Of a DNA stretch of 64,000 nucleotides, positions 17,019 to 25,261 are shown piece by piece (positions within the stretch are counted from its first letter, which is position 1; every line of letters starts with the position of its first letter). The DNA comes from Mycobacterium paraense (GTDB taxonomy: Bacteria > Actinomycetota > Actinomycetes > Mycobacteriales > Mycobacteriaceae), in assembly GCF_002101815.1 (NCBI RefSeq), contig NZ_LQPM01000008.1, positions 248,001 to 312,000 of the forward strand, written 5' to 3'. The position numbers and the translations under genes are program-made. The notes beneath the pieces were generated by a model, which worked only from the letters and a program-made list of their open reading frames with translations, was not told the DNA's origin and did not search any database.

Positions 17019-17339
17019 TCACCTGCGGGCCTGGATGGCACGGGTGATCTGCGAGGACAGCTTCGGATCGACCAGCAGCTGATCGACGAGCGCGCTGAGG
17101 ACCTCCTGCCCGGTCACCCGGGCGACGCCGATCCGGTCGGCGGCGTCGCGCTGCCAGACGTCGAGCGCCCGGTGGGTGGCCAGCGGTAGGTCGACGGTCC
17201 GACGTGTCCGCCGATCCCGTGATGCGCGGGCGGGTGCCTCGCCGAGCGCGCTGAGGCGCTGCGTCGGCCCCGTCTGCCCGGGCAAGGGCGGCTTGGCGGT
17301 GTACCGGGAGAACCGGTTGGGACCTGAGTTGATCGTCAT
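17019..17339 (-). CDS. Small basic protein, ribbon-helix-helix-like (function unknown)
   Basis: The ATG at 17339 gives 106 residues (MTINSGPNRFSRYTAKPPLP). The first half is basic and Pro/Arg-rich and probably flexible. The second half (RRTVDLPLATHRALDVWQRDAADRIG, then TGQEVLSALVDQLLVDPKLSSQITRAI) reads as one strand followed by two helices, as in ParG or MetJ/Arc DNA-binding proteins. I could not name the family; there is no partner ParA or toxin beside it. An upstream extension to 17534 has a different, low-complexity composition and is unlikely. No counterpart is known to me at this place in M. tuberculosis. Confidence 0.55.
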   Translation of the reverse strand: MTINSGPNRFSRYTAKPPLPGQTGPTQRLSALGEAPARASRDRRTRRTVDLPLATHRALDVWQRDAADRIGVARVTGQEVLSALVDQLLVDPKLSSQITRAIQARR

Positions 17340-17798
17340 CGCGCGACTTTCTGGGAGGGGTTGCACGTCAGTAGATCCGCTCTTCAGTATGCGCATCCCG
17401 GACGCTCGCCGCGCGCCGGCTGCGCCGCGCCGGGCCGCGGCGCGCGGAAGCCGCGTAGCGCAAAAGCCCCGGATAAGTGCCCCATCCGAGTTTGCCATGG
17501 CGATGCCGAGCGAAACGACTCGCAGAAGCACCATTACGTATTTGATCGAATTAGTATTTACGAAGTTACTTAGTCGCGTATCTCAGTAGATGGCACGTTA
17601 GCTGCGCAGATCCCGAGCTATATGGGCCTGAAATCAGTACTAGCGGAAGACGGGGCCGCCACGGCGCATTTTACGCAGCCGAAAGCCACGGCGCGCAGCG
17701 CCATTTTTACGAGCGTTGCTGGTTTTGTGTAGATTCTCGAAATATGGGTATTGTTCCGGTGACGATCCCCTCCACACGTTCGCAAGGAGTCGCAAAAA
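17340..17798. other. Intergenic region with an A+T-rich core
   Basis: About 460 bases without a supported gene. The part 17520-17760 is clearly less GC-rich than the neighbourhood, with several short AT runs, and may carry promoters for both flanking genes. Shadow reading frames here have mismatched composition. I see no repeat, RNA gene or mobile-element end. Confidence 0.35.
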
Positions 17799-18269
17799 AT
17801 GTTGATCTCATTGCATTCGCTACGTAGGGCCGCGGTCGCCGCGGCCGCGGCCGGCTTGCTGCTGGGAGCGCTGCTGTTTGCGGGTAGCCCCGCCGCGCAC
17901 GCCGCTCCGCCGACGGCACCCGGCAACAGCTTCGACCTGTCCGGTCCGCACGGGGCCCCGGACATTCCGCTGCGACCCGGCGGGGGCGGCGGTGGCGGCC
18001 ACGGCGGTGGCGGTGGCGGTGGCCACGGCGGCTGGGGCGGACCCGGCGGTCACTGGGGCGGACCCGGCGGCGGCCACTGGGGCGGACCCGGCGGCCACTG
18101 GAGCGGCTGGGGCGGCCGCGGCGGCTGGGGCGGACCCGGCGGTCACTGGGGCCACGGCGGCTGGGGCGGCTGGGGCGGTCACCCCGGTTGGGGCCACCCC
18201 GGTTGGGGCAACGGTGGTTGGGGTCCCCCCGGGCTGGGCTACCGGCCGTGGTGGGACTGGTGGTGGTGA
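17799..18269 (+). CDS. Secreted Gly/Trp/His-rich repeat protein
   Basis: The 156-residue precursor has a clear Sec signal peptide (LRRAAVAAAAAGLLLGALLFAG, probable cleavage after AHA near residue 35). The mature part is almost wholly repeats of Gly-Gly-His-Trp-Gly-Gly-Pro-Gly and close variants (about residues 62-145) and ends in WWDWWW. GCAAGGAG before the ATG is a good ribosome site. No enzyme fold is seen. It may coat the cell surface, or bind metal through its many His or aromatic ligands by Trp; both are guesses. A strong hairpin terminator follows directly. Confidence 0.8.
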   Translation: MLISLHSLRRAAVAAAAAGLLLGALLFAGSPAAHAAPPTAPGNSFDLSGPHGAPDIPLRPGGGGGGGHGGGGGGGHGGWGGPGGHWGGPGGGHWGGPGGHWSGWGGRGGWGGPGGHWGHGGWGGWGGHPGWGHPGWGNGGWGPPGLGYRPWWDWWW

Positions 18270-18304
18270 GCTAGCGCCGCCCGCTTAGCGGCCAAAGACC
18301 GGGC

Positions 18305-18350
18305 CATGCCGACCCGACAGACGTGCGACGGGTCGGCATGTCCCTTTTTT
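18305..18350 (+). terminator. Rho-independent terminator after the Gly-rich gene
   Basis: CATGCCGACCCG (18305-18316) pairs perfectly with CGGGTCGGCATG (18329-18340) across a 12-base loop and is followed by CCCTTTTTT. A 12-bp GC-rich stem with a T-run is unusual in mycobacteria, where most terminators lack a clean U tract. It separates this gene from the convergent fadE6. Confidence 0.8.
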
Positions 18351-18357
18351 GGGGCCA

Positions 18358-20559
18358 TTACGGGTCGCGGGGCAGACCCAGCAGCCGTTCGGCGATGATG
18401 TTGAGCTGCACCTCCGAGGTGCCCCCGTAGATGGTGGTGGCCCGGCTGGCCAGCAGGTACTCGCCCCACTTGCCGGGCAGCTCGGCGGTGTCGCCGATCG
18501 CGGCGTCGGTGCCGAAGGACGACACCGCGAACTCCGCGTAGCCCTGGCCGGTCCGCATCGACAACAGCTTGGAGATCGCCGCCGACGGCATGGCGTCGCC
18601 GCCGGCCAGCGTCAACAGCGTCGAGCGCAGGTTCAGCACCTTGGCGGCGTGCCCCTCGGCGATCAGCTGCCCGGCCCGGTGCTGCGCGACCTGATCGAAC
18701 TGCCCGTCGCGGACGAACTCGACGAACTCGGGAAGCGTCGCAAGGAAATTCGCGTCGCTGCCGCCGATCGAGACGCGCTCCGCCGTCAGCGTGTTGCGGC
18801 TGACCTCCCAGCCCCGGTTGACCTCGCCCAGCACGCACTCGTCGGGCACGAAAACGTCGTCGATGTAGACGGTGTTGAAGAACTCCTGGCCCGTCAGCTC
18901 GCGCAGCGGCTTGACGGTGACGCCCTCGCTCTTCATGTCCAGCAGGAAGTACGTGATGCCATTGTGTTTGGGCGCCGACGGGTCCGTGCGGGCCAGCAGC
19001 GCGCCCCACTGCGAGAACTGCGCCGCGGTGGTCCAGATCTTCTGCCCGGTGATGCGCCAGCCGCCCTCGGCCCGGGTCGCCTTGGTGGTCAGGCCGGCCA
19101 GGTCCGACCCGGCGCCCGGCTCCGAGAACAGTTGGCACCAGATCATCTCGCCGCGGAACGTCGGCGGCAGGAACCGTTGCTTTTGCTCCTCGGTCCCGAA
19201 CGCGACGATCGACGGGATGATCCACGCCGCGATGCCGACCTGCGGTCGCTTCACCCGCCCCGAGCTGAACTCCTGGGCGATGATGATCTGCTCCACCGGG
19301 CTGGCCGCCCGGCCCCATGGCCTGGGCAGGTAGGGCAGGACCCAGCCGCCCTCGGCGATCGCGACCCTGCGGGCGTCGCGCTCCATCGCCTTGAGCGCGT
19401 CGACCTCCGCGCGGATCTCGCCCCTGAGCTTCTCGGTGTCGGGATCCAGGTCGATGTTGACCGCGCGCATGCCCGTGGTGGTCGCGGTGTCCACCACCTT
19501 CTGCGGGTATTCCGAACCGCGGCCGAAGGAGGCGGCCAGCATCAGCGCCCGGCGGTAGTAGACGTTGGTGTCGTGTTCCCAGGTGAACCCGATGCCGCCG
19601 TGCACCTGAATGCAGTCCTGCGCGCAGCGCTGGGCGGCCGCCGGGGCCAGGGTCGCCGCCACGGCCGCGGCGAACTCGACCCCGGAAGCGGCGATGTCCC
19701 AATCGCTTTGGGCGGCCTCGTCGATCGCGCGGGCCGCGTCCCAGACGGCCGCGGTGGCCCGCTCGGTGTCGGCGATCATCTCCGCGCACTTGTGCTTGAT
19801 GGCCTGGAACTGGCCGATCGGCCGGCCGAACTGCTCGCGGATCTTCGCGTATTGCGACGCCGTGTCGGTCGCCCAGCGCGCCACGCCGATGGCCTCGGCC
19901 GACAGCAGCGTCGTCATCAGCGCGTGCGCGGTCGCCATGGTCAGGTTTCCCAACACGGCGTCGTCGCCGACCTCGACGGCGTTGGCCCGGACGTGCGCGA
20001 TGGGCCGCAGCGGGTCAATGCTTTTCACCGGCACGATCTCGAGCTGGTCGGCGCGCAGCACCACCCATTCCTCGCCGCTGTCGATTGCGACGGGGAGGAC
20101 CAGCAGCGACGCCTGAGCGGCGGCCGGGACCGCGCGGACCTCGCCGCGGATCACCAGCGCGTCACCCTGACGGGTGGCCGTCAGCGCGCAGCAGTCCAGC
20201 GCGTAGGCGCCGATCGCCGCGCCGGATGCCAGCTCGGAGAGGACCTTGGCGTCCGGGTCGTGCGCGGAGATCAGCGCGCTCGCGATGGCCGACGGCACGA
20301 ACGGGCCGGGCATCGCCCCGTAGCCGAATTCGGCCAGGACGATGGCCAATTCGAGGGTGCCGAAGCCCTGTCCGCCGACCGATTCCGCCAAATGCACGCC
20401 CTGCAGGCCCTGTTCGGCCGCGGCCCGCCAGTAGGGCGGGGGGTTCTCGATCGGTGTCTCCAAGGCCTGGTGCAGCACCTCGGACGGCGCGACGCGCGCC
20501 ACCAGGGACCGCACCGAGTCGGCCAGGTCTTGGTGCTCAGGAGTTATTGCGATCGGCAT
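18358..20559 (-). CDS. fadE6: Tandem-domain acyl-CoA dehydrogenase FadE6
   Basis: The 733-residue protein contains two acyl-CoA dehydrogenase units. The N-terminal one (about 1-330) has EQFGRPIGQFQAIKHKCAEM and ends with the VHGGIGFTWEHD flavin-interacting motif. The C-terminal one (about 345-733) has QLFSEPGAGSDLAGL, ITGQKIWTTAAQFSQW and IYGGTSEVQLNIIAERLLGLPRD. It oxidises acyl-CoA with FAD in lipid or sterol breakdown. Length and order match Rv0271c (731). The fused double domain is characteristic of this mycobacterial family. The downstream gene block on the same strand (20.6-23.3 kb) is transcribed toward it. Confidence 0.93.
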   Translation of the reverse strand: MPIAITPEHQDLADSVRSLVARVAPSEVLHQALETPIENPPPYWRAAAEQGLQGVHLAESVGGQGFGTLELAIVLAEFGYGAMPGPFVPSAIASALISAHDPDAKVLSELASGAAIGAYALDCCALTATRQGDALVIRGEVRAVPAAAQASLLVLPVAIDSGEEWVVLRADQLEIVPVKSIDPLRPIAHVRANAVEVGDDAVLGNLTMATAHALMTTLLSAEAIGVARWATDTASQYAKIREQFGRPIGQFQAIKHKCAEMIADTERATAAVWDAARAIDEAAQSDWDIAASGVEFAAAVAATLAPAAAQRCAQDCIQVHGGIGFTWEHDTNVYYRRALMLAASFGRGSEYPQKVVDTATTTGMRAVNIDLDPDTEKLRGEIRAEVDALKAMERDARRVAIAEGGWVLPYLPRPWGRAASPVEQIIIAQEFSSGRVKRPQVGIAAWIIPSIVAFGTEEQKQRFLPPTFRGEMIWCQLFSEPGAGSDLAGLTTKATRAEGGWRITGQKIWTTAAQFSQWGALLARTDPSAPKHNGITYFLLDMKSEGVTVKPLRELTGQEFFNTVYIDDVFVPDECVLGEVNRGWEVSRNTLTAERVSIGGSDANFLATLPEFVEFVRDGQFDQVAQHRAGQLIAEGHAAKVLNLRSTLLTLAGGDAMPSAAISKLLSMRTGQGYAEFAVSSFGTDAAIGDTAELPGKWGEYLLASRATTIYGGTSEVQLNIIAERLLGLPRDP

Positions 20560-20604
20560 TGGTCGCCTTCCGATGGCTCGCGTTTGGGCCCAGCGCCTTC
20601 CAAG

Positions 20605-21561
20605 CTAACAACCAGTCGGTTGGTTGACTACATGGGCCAGCGGCCGACCGTCGCGCAGTCGGCGGCAGTTGGCCACCGCCTCGGTCAGATACCGGCGCAT
20701 GGTGTCCGCGGTGTACCAGGTGACGTGCGGCGTCAGCACCACGTTGTCCAGCCCGAGCAGCGGGTTGTCCGGCGCCACCGGCTCGGCCTCGAAGACGTCC
20801 AGCCCGGCCGCGGCGAGCCGGCCCGCGCGCAGCGCGTCGACGAGGGCCGCCTCGTCGACGACGGCGCCACGGGACGTGTTGACCAGCACCGCATTCGGTT
20901 TCATCCGGGCCAGCGCGTCGCGGCCGAGCAGATGCTGGGTCTGCGCGGTCAGGGGCAGGTGCAGCGAGACGATGTCGCTGGCGGCCAGCAATTCGGGCAG
21001 CGGCCGCCAGCCGGGCCGGCCGTCGTCGCCGGTGCTGGTGTGCAGCACCGTGGCCCCCATCGCCCCGACGATCTCACTCACCCGCTTGGCGATGTTGCCG
21101 TAGCCCACCAGGCCGACGGTGCAGCCGCCGATGTCGCGCACCGTCTCGCCCAGCCCGGGGTCCGACGGCCAGCCCCGCCCCTGGCGGATCGCGCGGTCCA
21201 GGGCCGGTAGCCGGCGCAGCGCGGCCAGCATCAGCAGCACCGTGCCCTCGGCCACCGACGGGGCGTTGGCGCCCGGCATGTTGGCGACCGCGATGCCGCG
21301 TTCGGTGGCGGTCTGCACGTCGATCGTGTTCACCCCGGCCCCCAGCTTGTGCACCAGGCGCAGCCGGCCCCCGAGCCGCAAATCGTCGCCCGACAGCGGC
21401 CGGAGCACATGCCAGATGACCTCCGCCTCCGGCAGCTCCCGGTAAAAGCCCGCGTCGTCGTCCTCGGCGCACCATCGGATGTCGAGCCAATCCGATTCTG
21501 GCGCAACGAAGTCGAGAACTTTATCCCCTGGAACGAAGTGGGCGAGAACCCTCAGCGCCAC
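20605..21561 (-). CDS. D-isomer 2-hydroxyacid dehydrogenase
   Basis: The GTG at 21561 gives 318 residues. The NAD-binding domain shows GCTVGLVGYGNIAKRVSEIVGAMGATVLHTS (GxGxxG variant), then NTSRGAVVDEAALVDAL, and the catalytic His in TPHVTWYT with an Arg before it (LVHKLGAGVNTID region). It should reduce a 2-keto acid or oxidise a D-2-hydroxy acid; the substrate cannot be told. It overlaps the end of the hydrolase gene by 10 bases, so both belong to the operon led by the TetR gene. It is not at this place in M. tuberculosis, where Rv0272c is followed directly by fadE6. Confidence 0.82.
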   Translation of the reverse strand: MALRVLAHFVPGDKVLDFVAPESDWLDIRWCAEDDDAGFYRELPEAEVIWHVLRPLSGDDLRLGGRLRLVHKLGAGVNTIDVQTATERGIAVANMPGANAPSVAEGTVLLMLAALRRLPALDRAIRQGRGWPSDPGLGETVRDIGGCTVGLVGYGNIAKRVSEIVGAMGATVLHTSTGDDGRPGWRPLPELLAASDIVSLHLPLTAQTQHLLGRDALARMKPNAVLVNTSRGAVVDEAALVDALRAGRLAAAGLDVFEAEPVAPDNPLLGLDNVVLTPHVTWYTADTMRRYLTEAVANCRRLRDGRPLAHVVNQPTGC

Positions 21562-22685
21562 CGCTTGGTGATCCACCTGGCGATGGTATCGGCCTGCTCG
21601 CTGCGTGCGCCCGGGGTGGTGAAGTAGTGGTCGGTGTCGATCGAGACCTGCGCCTTGTCCGTGCTGGCGAGCGCGTCGTAGATGCGCCGGGCGTCGGACG
21701 GGAACACCCCCGTGTCGGCCTCCGCGCTGATCACCAGCGCCGGGCAGGCGATGCGGGACAGGTGCGGCTCCGCTCGGGTCTGCGCCACCCGCAGGCTCCA
21801 CATGCCCAGCCAGTTGCGCAGGGTGCAGGCCGCAGCGATGCCGTGCGCCGACCGGTTCGCCTTGGCCGGTACGCCCGCGTAGCACAGGTTCGGCTGGCGC
21901 TTGGTGGGTTCGATGCTGGGGTCGACCATGCGGGGATCGGCCCACGTGCGCATCACGGTGAACGGCCGGTCCGAAAACCCCGCGGCGCGAACCCGTTTGA
22001 GCTCCGTCTCGGCCCAGTCGGTGATGGCGTGGTTGCGCGCGGTCTGTGCGTCCCGGTAGCGGGCGATGAACTCCGCCGAGTACGGGGGGCCGTTGTCCTC
22101 GTTGAACAGGTCGAGGTCGGCGGCGGTGGCGACGGGGTCGTTCTCGTCGACGACGGCGGCGTCCATCCAGGCCGTCAGCACGTCGGGGCGCCCGGGGTGG
22201 GCGGCGGTGGCCACGTAGCCGTCGGCGGGAATCAACTCGGTCAGCCCGGCCGCGGGGCGCATGCCCTCCAGCGGGGTTACGTTGGGTTCGACCGCCTGTG
22301 ACTGATAGGCGGCCATCAACGATCCGCCGCCCGAATTGCCCAGCAGCACAACGCTGTCGATGCCCTGGGCCTCCCGCAGCCAACGCACCCCCACCCCGAT
22401 GTCGACCAGCGCATGGTCGAGCAGGAAGCTGCTTTCGAAGCCGCGGAACCTGGTGTTCCAGCCCAGGAAGCCGACGCCGCGGGTGGCCATGTAGTCCGCG
22501 AGGTAATGCTCGGAGAAGTCGATCTGGTAGTGCGCGGCGAGGATCGCCACCTTCGGCTTGCGTCCCACCGCACGGTGGTAGAGCCCCTGGCAGGGATGCC
22601 CGCCGGCGCCGGCGCGCCCGGCGGTGGGCGACGGTAGCCCGACGAACTCGCGGAGCACCCCGGCGGCGGCGTTACGACGGGTCAA
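21552..22685 (-). CDS. Alpha/beta hydrolase (Rv0272c-like)
   Basis: The 377-residue protein has the alpha/beta hydrolase fold with nucleophile elbow LLGNSGGGSLM (Ser of GNSGG) and a late Asp/His region (VISAEADTGVFPSDARRIYDAL, then IDTDHYFTTPG). It is probably a cytosolic esterase of unknown substrate. Length equals Rv0272c. The start is TTG at 22685, coupled to the TetR stop by TTGA; a later GTG at 22658 is possible. It lies between the TetR regulator and the 2-hydroxyacid dehydrogenase. Confidence 0.8.
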   Translation of the reverse strand: MTRRNAAAGVLREFVGLPSPTAGRAGAGGHPCQGLYHRAVGRKPKVAILAAHYQIDFSEHYLADYMATRGVGFLGWNTRFRGFESSFLLDHALVDIGVGVRWLREAQGIDSVVLLGNSGGGSLMAAYQSQAVEPNVTPLEGMRPAAGLTELIPADGYVATAAHPGRPDVLTAWMDAAVVDENDPVATAADLDLFNEDNGPPYSAEFIARYRDAQTARNHAITDWAETELKRVRAAGFSDRPFTVMRTWADPRMVDPSIEPTKRQPNLCYAGVPAKANRSAHGIAAACTLRNWLGMWSLRVAQTRAEPHLSRIACPALVISAEADTGVFPSDARRIYDALASTDKAQVSIDTDHYFTTPGARSEQADTIARWITKRWR

Positions 22686-23329
22686 TTCGGCTCACCTCCG
22701 TCGGTGTAGATGGCGCGGTAGTAGATGTTGCCCAGCGTGCGGATGCAGGCCGCGTCGTCGGGTTCGCCCGGGCCGGCGAGCTGCATGTAACAGAATTGGT
22801 AGAACATGGCCAGGATCGCCTCGGCGATCAGCTGCGGATCGTCGTCGGGGCAGTGGCCCCGAGCCTGGGCGCGCCGCACCGATTCGCTGATGAAAGCGAT
22901 TGGCGTCGCGCAGATTTCGGCCCAGTACCGCGCGAAGTCGTCGTTGATCATGGCCAGCTGGTAGATGCTGACGACCTCGGCGAGCCGGTTGCGGTAGGTG
23001 TGCCACTGCGCGGCGGCGGCCTCGTGTGCGCGCTCCCGATCGGACAGGCCGTGTGCGGTCACGGCCCGCGCCCGCTCGCTGATCTCCTCGCGGAACCGCA
23101 GGGCCCATTCGCGGACCATCGCCTCTTTGGAGTCGTAGTAGTTGTAGAACGAGGCCGAGGAGCGGCCCGCTTCGTCGGCGATGTCGGCGATCGTCGTCGC
23201 CAGAATGCCCTTGCGCGCGATGACGGTCCGGGCGGCCGCGTCGATCGCGGCCTGCGTGCGCCTGCCGCGCCGCGTCGGAAACGCCCGGGCGGGGTCGGCT
23301 GAGCCGCGAGGTTCCGCTGTGGTCGACAC
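22682..23329 (-). CDS. TetR-family transcriptional regulator (Rv0273c-like)
   Basis: The 215-residue protein has a standard TetR helix-turn-helix at about residues 22-68 (RRTQAAIDAAARTVIARKG, then TTIADIADEAGRSSASFYNYYDSKEAM), followed by a helical C-terminal domain with several Cys/Tyr (AMFYQFCYMQLAG). The GTG at 23329 is used; the frame extends far upstream only through non-coding-like sequence. It leads the operon of hydrolase and dehydrogenase and faces a divergent glyoxalase-type gene 87 bases away, so it probably controls both directions. Ligand unknown. Confidence 0.88.
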   Translation of the reverse strand: MSTTAEPRGSADPARAFPTRRGRRTQAAIDAAARTVIARKGILATTIADIADEAGRSSASFYNYYDSKEAMVREWALRFREEISERARAVTAHGLSDRERAHEAAAAQWHTYRNRLAEVVSIYQLAMINDDFARYWAEICATPIAFISESVRRAQARGHCPDDDPQLIAEAILAMFYQFCYMQLAGPGEPDDAACIRTLGNIYYRAIYTDGGEPN

Positions 23330-23416
23330 CCGGGCGCACCTCCCTAGAGCAGAACTGAACCTGATGTTAGATTCAGATTCGCATCTTGGCCATGACCCGC
23401 GGACGGGAGCCGCACG

Positions 23417-23998
23417 ATGATCAAGCCGCACAACGCCAACACGGAATTCGAGCTCGGCGGCATCAACCATGTCGCGCTGGTGTGTTCGGACATGGCGCGC
23501 ACTGTGGACTTCTACTCCAACATCCTCGGGATGCCGTTGATCAAGTCGCTCGACCTGCCCGACAGCGCGGGGCAGCACTTCTTCTTCGACGCCGGCAACG
23601 GCGATTGCGTGGCGTTCTTCTGGTTCGCCGACGCCCCCGACCGCGTGCCCGGCCTCTCGTCGCCGGGTGCGATCCCCGGCATCGGGGACATCACAAGCGC
23701 GGTGAGCACCATGAACCATCTGGCATTCCACGTGCCGGCCGAGAAGTTCGACGACTACCGGCAGCGGCTCAAGGACAAAGGTGTGCGGGTCGGGCCGGTG
23801 CTCAACCATGACGAGAGCGAGCGCCAGGTTTCCGCGACGGTCCATCCCGGCGTGTACGTGCGCTCGTTCTACTTCCAGGATCCCGACGGCATCACGCTGG
23901 AATTCGCCTGCTGGGTCAGGGAATTCGGCGCGAACGACACCAAGGCCGTCCCCAAGACCGCCGCCGACCGCACGCCGCCCGTGGAGGCCGTACGCTGA
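23417..23998 (+). CDS. Vicinal oxygen chelate (glyoxalase/dioxygenase-like) protein
   Basis: The 193-residue protein has a two-module VOC fold: GGINHVALVCSDMARTVDFYSNILGMPLIKSLDLP near the N-terminus and MNHLAFHVPAEKFDDYRQRLKDKGVRVGPV in the middle, ending SFYFQDPDGITLEFACWV. Metal ligands His19-like (NHVALV), His (NHLAFH) and Glu (TLEFAC) are in place. It corresponds to Rv0274 (193). The reaction is unknown; members act on thiol conjugates, aromatic diols or antibiotics. It is followed by a membrane protein gene after 7 bases. Confidence 0.88.
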   Translation: MIKPHNANTEFELGGINHVALVCSDMARTVDFYSNILGMPLIKSLDLPDSAGQHFFFDAGNGDCVAFFWFADAPDRVPGLSSPGAIPGIGDITSAVSTMNHLAFHVPAEKFDDYRQRLKDKGVRVGPVLNHDESERQVSATVHPGVYVRSFYFQDPDGITLEFACWVREFGANDTKAVPKTAADRTPPVEAVR

Positions 23999-24005
23999 AG
24001 CGGAG

Positions 24006-24554
24006 ATGACCGACGGCATTCTGTCCGACGCCCAGATCGCGGCGTTGACGCCCGAACAGCGGCGCGAGCTGATCAGCCGCCTGGAGAAACCGCTGAGCGA
24101 CGTGATCGACCCGGCGCTGCTGGGCCGGATACGCCGCATCCGGTTGGGCCTGATGACGGGCGGCTCGATCGCGATGGTCCCCTGGCTCGGGTATCTGGCG
24201 ATGACGTTGCCGCAGAACTACGTCGCCCACAATTGGACCCTCACGTGGATCGGCTTCGACGTCCTGCTGGTCGGGTTCATGATGGCCACCGCGGTGCTCG
24301 GCTACCTGCGCCGCCAGCTGCTGGTCCCGGCCGCGTTCACCACCGGGGTGTTGCTGATCTGCGACGCCTGGTTCGACCTGATGACCGCGGGGCCCAAGGA
24401 CGTCTGGCTGTCGGTGACCACGGCGTTGCTGATCGAGGTGCCGGTGGCGGTCTTCATGATCTTCAGTGCGCAGCGGCTGCTGCGACTCACGCTGACGCGG
24501 TTGTGGTTGATCAATCCTGGGATGCGGCTGTGGCACCTGCCGCTGTTTCCTTGA
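24006..24554 (+). CDS. Membrane protein, four transmembrane helices, unknown function
   Basis: The 182-residue protein has a charged amphipathic N-terminus (DAQIAALTPEQRRELISRLEKPLSDVIDP) and four hydrophobic segments, starting at about residues 48, 77, 105 and 134. It begins 7 bases after the VOC gene and is probably co-transcribed with it. Its last 44 bases overlap the 3' end of the convergent TetR gene. No family was recognised. Confidence 0.75.
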   Translation: MTDGILSDAQIAALTPEQRRELISRLEKPLSDVIDPALLGRIRRIRLGLMTGGSIAMVPWLGYLAMTLPQNYVAHNWTLTWIGFDVLLVGFMMATAVLGYLRRQLLVPAAFTTGVLLICDAWFDLMTAGPKDVWLSVTTALLIEVPVAVFMIFSAQRLLRLTLTRLWLINPGMRLWHLPLFP

Positions 24555-25191
24555 CGCGGTACAGCTCCGGGTTGGTGAGTTCCTCGAGCAGCGCCGCCAG
24601 GTGATCGACGAGCTGGTCGGGCGCGAGCTGGACGTCGCCGGCCAGCCAGGCGCTGATGGTCTGCCCGACGCCGCCGACCGCGAAGTGCGCCGCCGCCGTG
24701 ACGCGCTCGTTCGCCGGCGCCCGCAGCGCCTCGACGGCGTGCCGGCCGGACAGCATGGCGAACAGGGCGCTGGATTCGGCGCGCTTGCGCACGATGACCG
24801 AGTTGGCCAGCTGGGTGCTGAACAGCAACCGCCCGATCCGGGGGTCATCGGCGATGGTGCGCACGATGTTGGCCATCCCGGCGCGGGTCTTCTCCTGCGG
24901 CGGCACCGCGGCCACCGCGGCCTGGGTGGTGGCCGCCAGCTCGGCGACCACCCAGTCGAACACCCGCCCGACGAACTGGTCCTTGTCGGTGAAGCTCTCG
25001 TAGAAGTAGCGCGCCGCCAGGCCGGCTTGGCCGCAGATGCCGCGAACGGTCAGGTCGGAGATGTCCCGTTGTTCGGCGCCCAGCAGCTCCAGGCCCGCGG
25101 TCAGCAGCCGACGCCGGCGGCCGGCGAGCCGCTCGGCCGCCTCGACGCCGCGGTAGGGCCGCGCGCTGGAACCCTCACCCATAGCCACCAT
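24511..25191 (-). CDS. TetR-family transcriptional regulator (Rv0275c-like)
   Basis: About 226 residues from the Met at 25191 (MVAMGEGSSARPYRGVEAAERL); starts at 25221 or 25182 are also in frame. The helix-turn-helix is atypical but clear (RRRRLLTAGLELLGAEQRDISDLTVRGICGQAGLAARYFYESFTDKDQF), and the C-terminal domain has LFSTQLANSVIVRKRAES. It is divergent from the DUF2236 gene, which it likely controls. The 3' end runs into the membrane-protein gene on the other strand. Confidence 0.86.
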   Translation of the reverse strand: MVAMGEGSSARPYRGVEAAERLAGRRRRLLTAGLELLGAEQRDISDLTVRGICGQAGLAARYFYESFTDKDQFVGRVFDWVVAELAATTQAAVAAVPPQEKTRAGMANIVRTIADDPRIGRLLFSTQLANSVIVRKRAESSALFAMLSGRHAVEALRAPANERVTAAAHFAVGGVGQTISAWLAGDVQLAPDQLVDHLAALLEELTNPELYRVKETAAGATAASQD

Positions 25192-25261
25192 CTTGACACC
25201 GGCCCGCGGACACGACAACATCAGGAAACAGACGTTCGCACATTTAGCGGGGAGTTCAACG

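Noticed and set aside
17176..17589. Plus-strand frame of 137 codons opposite the ribbon-helix-helix-like gene
   Set aside because: Changes composition sharply along its length and runs into the A+T-rich gap; no motif.
23330..24139. N-terminal extension of the TetR gene to a start at 24139
   Set aside because: It would lie antisense to the whole VOC gene; the protein part is shadow sequence, and the HTH begins just after GTG 23329.
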